Positions 1 through 4,568 of a DNA stretch of 7,398 nt are shown here, in pieces; the stretch's first letter is position 1; every line of letters starts with the position of its first letter. The DNA lies in assembly GCF_015207245.1 (NCBI RefSeq), contig NZ_JADEXF010000151.1, forward strand, positions 1 through 7,398, read 5' to 3'. The notes beneath the pieces were generated by a model. The model searched no databases and had not been told where the DNA came from. It saw only the letters and a program-made list of their open reading frames with translations. The position numbers were made by a program, and so were the translations under genes. The stretch is from Nostoc cf. edaphicum LEGE 07299 (lineage in GTDB: Bacteria; Cyanobacteriota; Cyanobacteriia; Cyanobacteriales; Nostocaceae).

Positions 1-533
1 CTTAATGTGTCTAGTGATACTGCTACCTCGGCGTAGGAGTAAAAAATCGCGCGATCGCAAATTGATATTTCCCTGCCCCTCAAAGGAAACTGACTCAGGA
101 GTAATGTTGATATCACCTTCTTTGCCTACGGCTTCCACTACAATCAAATTAGCAATAGGGCTGTTATTGAGGTCTACTGTAGCAGTAGCATTAATATCAA
201 TATCTTCAGTCTTTGGATCGAGCGATCGCAGATTATCCGCTATCCCTGCCTGTAGTTTACTCTCTCCATCTATGCTCAAATTTTGGGCATTGATAGTAAT
301 GTTGCCACCGCCATCTGCACGCACATTCACCTCAGTACCGTTGTTGAGAGATACATCGGCTCCTTGAATGTCATCAGGAAAGCTCAACAGTAAGCTACTA
401 CTGTTAACATTCAGCCCTACAGTACCACCTGCCATACCTCCCAACTCCACATTTCCACCTCAAGCTAGGAGTTGACCACCGTTAAGCTGTATATTACCGC
501 CTACAAGTGCTAAGGTTTGACCAGGATTAACTT
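1..533 (-). pseudogene. 3' continuation of broken filamentous haemagglutinin-like (TpsA) gene; runs off window edge
   Basis: This is the downstream part of the gene whose 5' part is at 534-1178, read in a different frame on the minus strand. Translating leftward from about 536 gives [20 protein letters not shown], the typical post-TPS-domain sequence of cyanobacterial haemagglutinin-like proteins. A TGA at 460-462 interrupts it directly after QLLA. The same frame then stays open to base 1, with motifs such as GGNVELGGMAGGTVGLNV, ADVSLNNGTEVNVRADGGGN, ITINAQNLSI and LLLRRGSSIT. These are the short, Gly/Asn-rich beta-helix-like repeats of secreted TpsA passenger regions. The frame is preserved over about 150 codons with no start codon suited to independent expression, so it is a decayed continuation and not a separate gene. 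The 3' end lies outside the window. A sequencing error at either lesion cannot be excluded from sequence alone. The plus-strand frame over 5-367 is a shadow. Confidence 0.8.
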
Positions 534-1178
534 CTAAACAGAACCCTGTACCTGAATATTTGCCGGGTTCGTTCCAAATTGTAAGCCAATGGGTACATTG
601 ATAGTCAGCAAAGGTGGAGTTTGAGAATTTATAGCACTGAACTTAATACCATCATTAAAATTAAGACTATTAGCTGTACTTGCAATAAACGAACCGCCAA
701 TATTAAGCGAGGCATTGGAATTAAAAATAATTCCATATGGATTGATTAAAAATAAATTTGCAATGCCATTTGCGTGAATCAACCCATTAATATTTGAGGC
801 TGATTTTCCTGTAACGCGAGTCACGATGTTCTGAATCTGCGTCCCATTATTGAAAAATGCCTCCCCATCTGTATGTACAGAAAACTCGCTAAAACTGTGG
901 AATAAGTTGCTACCTTGAACCGTTCCACCTTCAATTGTGCAAGTTATGCATCCTGGTGCAACGCTGGAATTGACTGGAAGTGTGTTATCGGGAACAATTT
1001 GGGCGCGGACGGGATTAGTCATGACAAAAATGGCGATCGCCAAAGGCACGGCGTAGTCCATCGCACAGCATCCCGTTATAGTTCTCGTTTTAGAACCAAA
1101 TAGCAGCGATTCCCAGCTTTGATAATACCTGAATTTAGCTTTCACCAGACTTATAGACTCTTTACAACCAGTATTCAT
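534..1178 (-). pseudogene. 5' fragment of filamentous haemagglutinin N-terminal (TPS) domain protein, frameshifted
   Basis: The fragment encodes the export signal and TPS secretion domain of a TpsA-type protein. Family members cross the inner membrane by Sec and the outer membrane through a TpsB/ShlB pore, none of which is in this window. From the first ATG (1176-1178) it gives 214 residues. Residues about 40-59 ([20 protein letters not shown]) look like a signal-peptide core, followed by [12 protein letters not shown], the usual mature start in cyanobacterial members. Diagnostic motifs follow: [77 protein letters not shown] and [20 protein letters not shown]. It stops at TAG 534-536 one codon after QGS, whereas relatives continue for hundreds of residues. 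The family sequence resumes in another frame at once (see 1-533). An internal ATG at 1059-1061 is an alternative start; neither start has a clear Shine-Dalgarno. It is divergent from the response-regulator operon. The domain call is secure; the start is not. Confidence 0.85.
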
Positions 1179-1188
1179 ACTACGCCAT

Positions 1189-1207
1189 CAAGTTTGACAA
1201 CTTGTCA
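1189..1207. promoter_or_regulatory. Two overlapping inverted repeats upstream of the haemagglutinin-like gene
   Basis: CAAGTT-tgac-AACTTG (1189-1204) is a perfect 6-bp inverted repeat with a 4-bp centre. TGACAA-c-TTGTCA (1195-1207) is a second perfect 6-bp inverted repeat overlapping it. They sit 11-29 bp upstream of the outermost ATG of the minus-strand gene, where an operator or a 5'-leader hairpin could act. The two pairings exclude each other as hairpins. No protein-binding assignment can be made from the sequence, and short palindromes arise by chance in AT-rich DNA. Confidence 0.35.
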
Positions 1208-1325
1208 TGTTTCTTAACTAAAGTGCTGTTCTTCCAATCTTGGAAAACTAAATTCCTCAAATTGCAACACGCAACCAGTTGATTATTTTATCCTAGTCTT
1301 GAAGGAGAAGTTTTACTTAAATGGC

Positions 1326-1355
1326 AAGTTAGATATCTAGCCATAGAAAGTTAGA
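1326..1355. promoter_or_regulatory. Direct repeat AAGTTAGA x2 with a 10-bp palindrome, upstream of response-regulator gene
   Basis: AAGTTAGA occurs at 1326-1333 and 1348-1355. The copies start 22 bp apart, close to two helical turns, and lie 48-77 bp before the ATG of the response-regulator gene. The perfect palindrome TAGATATCTA (1330-1339) overlaps the first copy. The spacing suits a regulator binding one face of the helix, possibly the response regulator itself, but this is inference. The rest of the 1179-1402 divergent region shows no convincing paired -35/-10 boxes, RNA gene or small coding region. Confidence 0.3.
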
Positions 1356-1402
1356 CCCCTTATAGCTTTGCTAGCTTAAATATATTGAAAATTACACCAG
1401 TT

Positions 1403-2071
1403 ATGAGTGGAGAACTAAAGCAAAGTTTACAAAAATTTTTAGTTGTTGATGACCATGAAGCTATTCTTCAAGGTACAATACCAGCGCTTAAAGAAAAATA
1501 TCCAGAAGCAGAAATCTTTGCAATTCAGGATGCTCAGACTGCATATCAGCAATTTGAACATCACCACCCAGACTTGCTAATTGTTGATTTATGTTTGCCA
1601 GAAAAGCCTCAAGCTCCAGCGAAGATTGAGGTTGGTATGCAACTGATTAAAACTTTGATGGAAAGCCCTCTCGCCCCTAATTTAGTGGTGCTGAGTACCA
1701 ATATTAAACCGTTGGTGCGTCTCAAGCCGATGATTAATGCCTATGAAGGAGGCTTTGCGGCTATGGATAAGTCTTTGCCAATCCGGGAAATGTTAAAGTT
1801 CGTTGACTTGGCATTGCGCGGCTCTATTTATTTATCTTCAGAATTGCGATCGCGTCCCGAATTTGACCGAAAATGGATCGAGGTACTGACGCTTAAATAT
1901 CAAGAAGGGTTAACAGATAAAGCGATCGCTCATAAAATGCTAGTCAGCGATCGCACTGTCCGAAACTACTGGATTAGACTGCAAGATACTTTGGGTGTCT
2001 ATGACGAACCTGGTAAAGAATTAAGAATTCAAATTGAGATCGCAGCTAGAAAAATCGGATTGATCAACTGA
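1403..2071 (+). CDS. NarL/LuxR-type two-component response regulator
   Basis: This is a 222-residue DNA-binding response regulator, cytoplasmic, expected to receive phosphate from the kinase encoded next. The receiver domain (about 10-140) shows FLVVDDHEAIL with the acidic pair Asp16/Asp17, the phosphoacceptor Asp62 in LLIVDLCLPE, the switch Ser/Thr in VVLST (Ser98/Thr99) and the conserved Lys123 in MDKS. The loop after Asp62 (residues about 67-78) is longer than the usual D-x-x-M-P-x-x-x-G spacing. The C-terminal region (about 155-200) is a LuxR/GerE-like helix-turn-helix: VLTLKYQEGLTDKAIAHKML followed by VSDRTVRNYWIRLQDTLGV. The chosen start is ATG 1403; an in-frame TTG at 1385 would add six residues, and neither has a clear Shine-Dalgarno. 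Its TGA overlaps the next gene's ATG by one base, implying translational coupling. Family membership is firm; the target promoters are unknown, with the divergent haemagglutinin-like gene the nearest candidate. Confidence 0.93.
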   Translation: MSGELKQSLQKFLVVDDHEAILQGTIPALKEKYPEAEIFAIQDAQTAYQQFEHHHPDLLIVDLCLPEKPQAPAKIEVGMQLIKTLMESPLAPNLVVLSTNIKPLVRLKPMINAYEGGFAAMDKSLPIREMLKFVDLALRGSIYLSSELRSRPEFDRKWIEVLTLKYQEGLTDKAIAHKMLVSDRTVRNYWIRLQDTLGVYDEPGKELRIQIEIAARKIGLIN

Positions 2072-4053
2072 TGAAATTCGCACTCTCGACTAAAAGCAAT
2101 TTATGGAAAAAAGTTCACAAACAACTGAAACCCTGGCGAGAAGTAGTGCTGCCAGGACTCTCGGTAATAGGATTAATTATTCTTGTTCGTTCAACAGGAT
2201 TGTTGCAATCGCAAGAGTGGCTGGCTTTCGATCAATTGCTACGCTTACGGCCTAATGAAGCCGTTGATTCGCGAGTGGTAATTGTAGGTATTGATGAAGA
2301 TGATATCAATTATGTAGGTAGATTTCCCATACCAGATCAGGAAATCGCCCAAATGTTGAGAATTTTACATACCTATAAACCCAGAGTCATCGGTCTTGAC
2401 CTTTTTAGAGATAAAAGTAGTTCGGCTGACGCCGAGCTTGCACCTGTCTGGAAAGAGAATCCAAATCTCATCGGAGTTGAAGTAGCATTAAATCGGAAGC
2501 AATCTTTTAATGTTAAACCACCGCCGGAGTTACCTCCCGAACGAGTCGGCTTTGCAGATACAATAGTAGATCCGGATGGAAAGCTGCGACGTAGCTTAAT
2601 GGCAAGTAAAACTTATGCTGGAGAACTGAAATACTCTCTACCTCTACGTTTAGCACAATTATATTTGCATGAACAAGAAATAAAGTTTACTCATGGCAAT
2701 CGCTCTTACGATCCCATCAAGTTCGGTTCAAGTCAGCTAGTCCGCTTTCTCCCCAATTCTGGCGGATATGTGGGAAGTGATGCCAATGGCTTTCAAGTGC
2801 TAATGAACTTTCGCTCTCATCCTCAACCTTTCCGCACCATATCTCTAAGGGATGTCCTTAATAATAAAATTGATCCTAACTGGATTCGCGATCGCATCGT
2901 GATTATTGGTATGACTGCTGCTAGTGTTAAAGATAGATTTACCATCTCGGCAGTTAAAAATACACTCTATACCACGGGTTTAGGAGTTGACGAGTCTTCC
3001 GATCAATACCAATGGATTTATGGTGTAGAAGTTCATGCTCATGCCACGAGTGAAATCATTAGTCATGTTTTAGATAGAAGACCACTGTTAAAAGTATGGT
3101 CAGAAATTTGGGAGTATTTATGGATTTTAACTTGGGGTTTAATCGGCATCATTCTCGGTTTAATCCTGCAATCTCCGGCAAAAACATTGTTGAGCCTTTG
3201 TATAGGTAGTATCGAAATCGTCGGAATTAGTTATGTTGGATTGATTCTGGGTTGGTGGATTCCTTTAGTACCAACCTTGTTAGCTTTTACCAGTGCCGGA
3301 CTGACGACATTTTTTTTTGACCGAGATTTAAGAGCGTTACTTGAACAGCGCAGTTTAACTCTTAAGCGCTCTTTTGAAGCAATCCATAATGGGCCTCTGC
3401 AATCCCTGGCTGTGATATTGAGAAGTCTTGGTGACGAAGAAATAGAGCCTGAAAAATTGCGATCGCAACTTGAACAACTTAATCGAGAGTTACGGACTAT
3501 TCCTGAATATCTCAGTCAAGAAATGCTTAGTCGTAATGATAGCCTGTATTTAGATGGAAATGAAGTACTCGATTTGCAAACCCCAATTTCTGAGATGCTT
3601 TATTATGTCTACGATATTACCTTAAGAAGAAACTTTAAAGGATTTATGACAATCCAAAGTTTTATACCTCCTAATTTTGAACCATTAGAAGAATGCAACT
3701 TAAATGCAAATCAAAAGCGAGGCTTATACCTTTTTTTGCAAGAAGCTTTATGTAATGTTGGTAAACATTCCCAAGGAGCTACTCGTCTTGATGTTGTTTG
3801 TACGCGATCGTCGAAAGAGTATTGTCTGCAAATAATTGATAATGGATTTGCAAATATATCTAAAAACTATCAACGTAGGGGACAAGGAACAGACCAAGCT
3901 CAAGATTTAGCGCGACAACTGAGAGGCAAGTTTCGACGATTTCCTCACTCTCCACAAGGCACTATCTGCGAGTTGACTTGGCCTATAACAAGTAGTAAAT
4001 GGCAAAAATTTTTGTATTTAGATAATTGGAAAGTTTTAGTAAAAAAATATTAA
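2071..4053 (+). CDS. CHASE2-domain sensor histidine kinase
   Basis: This 660-residue membrane kinase is the likely partner of the preceding response regulator. A basic N-terminus leads into a first membrane helix (about 25-42). An extracytoplasmic CHASE2 sensor domain follows (about 46-330), with typical patches EWLAFDQLLRLRP, DSRVVIVGIDEDDINYVGRF, PRVIGLDLFRD and IRDRIVIIGMTAASVKDRF. Three closely spaced membrane helices (about 347-368, 372-393, 394-416) are the usual CHASE2 C-terminal arrangement. The cytoplasmic part has a HisKA_3-like dimerisation helix with presumed phosphoacceptor His439 in EAIHNGPLQSLA. The ATPase domain shows an N-box (QEALCNVGKHSQGATRL, Asn562), a G1 box (IIDNG, Asp590) and GQGT at 604-607 followed by DQAQDLARQLRGKF and a late GTICELTWP. 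The G2 region lacks the common GLxGMxER pattern of NarX/DesK-type kinases. The ligand is unknown. A run of nine T (3310-3318) encodes Phe414-416 at the membrane-kinase junction. The start is fixed by the TGATG overlap. Confidence 0.93.
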   Translation: MKFALSTKSNLWKKVHKQLKPWREVVLPGLSVIGLIILVRSTGLLQSQEWLAFDQLLRLRPNEAVDSRVVIVGIDEDDINYVGRFPIPDQEIAQMLRILHTYKPRVIGLDLFRDKSSSADAELAPVWKENPNLIGVEVALNRKQSFNVKPPPELPPERVGFADTIVDPDGKLRRSLMASKTYAGELKYSLPLRLAQLYLHEQEIKFTHGNRSYDPIKFGSSQLVRFLPNSGGYVGSDANGFQVLMNFRSHPQPFRTISLRDVLNNKIDPNWIRDRIVIIGMTAASVKDRFTISAVKNTLYTTGLGVDESSDQYQWIYGVEVHAHATSEIISHVLDRRPLLKVWSEIWEYLWILTWGLIGIILGLILQSPAKTLLSLCIGSIEIVGISYVGLILGWWIPLVPTLLAFTSAGLTTFFFDRDLRALLEQRSLTLKRSFEAIHNGPLQSLAVILRSLGDEEIEPEKLRSQLEQLNRELRTIPEYLSQEMLSRNDSLYLDGNEVLDLQTPISEMLYYVYDITLRRNFKGFMTIQSFIPPNFEPLEECNLNANQKRGLYLFLQEALCNVGKHSQGATRLDVVCTRSSKEYCLQIIDNGFANISKNYQRRGQGTDQAQDLARQLRGKFRRFPHSPQGTICELTWPITSSKWQKFLYLDNWKVLVKKY

Positions 4054-4083
4054 AAGCATTAATTTAATAAGTATTAAAAGCAT
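4048..4083. repeat. 12-bp direct repeat TATTAAAAGCAT x2
   Basis: TATTAAAAGCAT occurs at 4048-4059, covering the kinase stop codon, and again at 4072-4083. The copies are 24 bp apart start to start. It may be a small tandem duplication at the 3' end of the kinase gene. No GC-rich stem followed by a T-run, as expected of an intrinsic terminator, is visible here. Confidence 0.5.
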
Positions 4084-4228
4084 CGTCTTCCACTGGAGAT
4101 TGAAATGCTGTTGGGAAAAAACTGTTATTGGGTTTGCAACCTCTAGCAGAAACTGCATTTCCAACTTTGGAAACTACGCTTTCAACTGGAGAAATCGGAG
4201 CGAGGGAAAACTTCTTAACTCTATAAGC
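4084..4228. other. Intergenic stretch with palindrome and possible coding remnant
   Basis: No intact gene is supported in this stretch. The plus-strand frame from 4104 to the TAA at 4224-4226 is open for 40 codons without an ATG. It reads through LLLGLQPLAETAFPTLETTL, which has protein-like composition and could be a gene remnant. A near-continuous palindrome, TTTCCAA-ct-TTGGAAA (4158-4173), lies within it, and ACTGGAGA occurs twice. The right end overlaps the left copy of the target-site duplication of the element at 4229. No RNA gene or terminator was recognised. Confidence 0.3.
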
Positions 4229-4367
4229 CAATACAGTTCAGTTAAGCATTTTTTCTCTTCTCTCTGTTTCCTCTGCGCCTCTGCGGTAGCCTTCGGCAAG
4301 CCGCTTTGCGTCTACGTTAAAAAAGTTGACTTTGACAAAGAGTTTTAGCCTTAACTGAACCGTATTG
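4229..4367. mobile_element. MITE-like non-autonomous element, 139 bp
   Basis: The left end CAATACAGTTCAGTTAAG (4229-4246) and right end CTTAACTGAACCGTATTG (4350-4367) are 18-bp terminal inverted repeats differing at one position (A4235 opposite C4361). The 10-bp duplication CTCTATAAGC flanks them. The interior is pyrimidine-rich followed by a GC-rich imperfect hairpin and has no coding capacity; a plus-strand frame running through it (4100-4348) has no protein-like character. Size, inverted repeats, target duplication and lack of a transposase define a MITE that would be moved in trans by an IS transposase encoded elsewhere. Small MITEs such as Nezha are known from Anabaena/Nostoc, but I cannot tell whether this belongs to that or another family. 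It sits 201 bp upstream of the TPR-CHAT start, so it may affect that gene's expression. Confidence 0.85.
4283..4304. repeat. GC-rich imperfect hairpin inside the MITE
   Basis: The sequence folds as GCGG (4283-4286), bulge ta, GCC (4289-4291), loop ttc, GGC (4295-4297), bulge aag, CCGC (4301-4304). It lies in a context reading CCTCTGCGCCTCTGCGG on the left and CCGCTTTGCGTCTACG on the right. Similar CTCTGCG/TTTGCG-rich dispersed repeats are, from general familiarity, common between genes in filamentous cyanobacteria. It would form a stable RNA stem if the region is transcribed. Confidence 0.6.
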
Positions 4368-4411
4368 CTCTATAAGCAGCGACAATCCATACTACTATCT
4401 ATTTGTACAGT

Positions 4412-4451
4412 GCATAACTACGGATTTATGAAATACTGGACTTAGTTATGC
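4412..4451. promoter_or_regulatory. 9-bp inverted repeat upstream of TPR-CHAT gene
   Basis: GCATAACTA (4412-4420) and its exact complement TAGTTATGC (4443-4451) are separated by 22 bp, about 120-160 bp before the TPR-CHAT ATG. The right arm overlaps a HIP1 octamer (4450-4457). It could be a widely spaced operator for a dimeric regulator or a stem-loop in a leader RNA. No direct evidence links it to the response regulator encoded upstream. Confidence 0.35.
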
Positions 4452-4521
4452 GATCGCCAATTGGGGCGCCATGCTCTGCGCGATCGCAACACCAAGGCTG
4501 TGCATTGCTTAAAGCGATCGC
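4450..4521. repeat. Cluster of three HIP1 octamers
   Basis: GCGATCGC occurs at 4450-4457, 4480-4487 and 4514-4521, three copies in 72 bp, against roughly one per 500 bp elsewhere in the window. HIP1 is the highly iterated palindrome of many cyanobacterial genomes. Here the copies lie in non-coding DNA just upstream of the TPR-CHAT gene. The remainder of 4378-4568 holds no gene, and no convincing -35/-10 pair was found in a usable position. Confidence 0.75.
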
Positions 4522-4568
4522 TGATTAACTAACAAAATTCACTTGTTAAAGTACTCTTTTGTGCTATT

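Larger units (their letters stand above)
4219..4377. repeat. 10-bp target-site duplication flanking the MITE-like element
   Basis: CTCTATAAGC is present at 4219-4228 and identically at 4368-4377, each directly abutting a terminal inverted repeat. A perfect 10-bp direct repeat placed exactly at both outer ends is the mark of staggered-cut transposase insertion. The lack of any mismatch suggests insertion was fairly recent compared with local sequence drift. The interval given spans both copies and the element between them. Confidence 0.85.

Noticed and set aside
5..367. 120-codon plus-strand open frame at the left end
   Set aside because: It is opposite the clearly haemagglutinin-like minus-strand frame, and its own composition is unlike a known protein.
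1194..1224. TTGACA as a plus-strand -35 box for the regulator gene
   Set aside because: No acceptable -10 hexamer lies 16-18 bp downstream, and the hexamer is part of the palindrome.
2071..4053. Kinase domain as a degenerate, inactive pseudokinase
   Set aside because: His439, the N-box Asn562 and the DNG motif at Asp590 are all present; the unusual G2 segment alone does not show inactivity.
4048..4083. Short repeats after the kinase gene as a CRISPR array
   Set aside because: There are only two 12-bp copies with a 12-bp spacer, and no cas genes are present.
4100..4348. 82-codon plus-strand open frame between the kinase and CHAT genes
   Set aside because: It has no convincing start context, its Cys/Ser/Phe-rich composition is odd, and it runs through the inverted-repeat ends and hairpin of the MITE.
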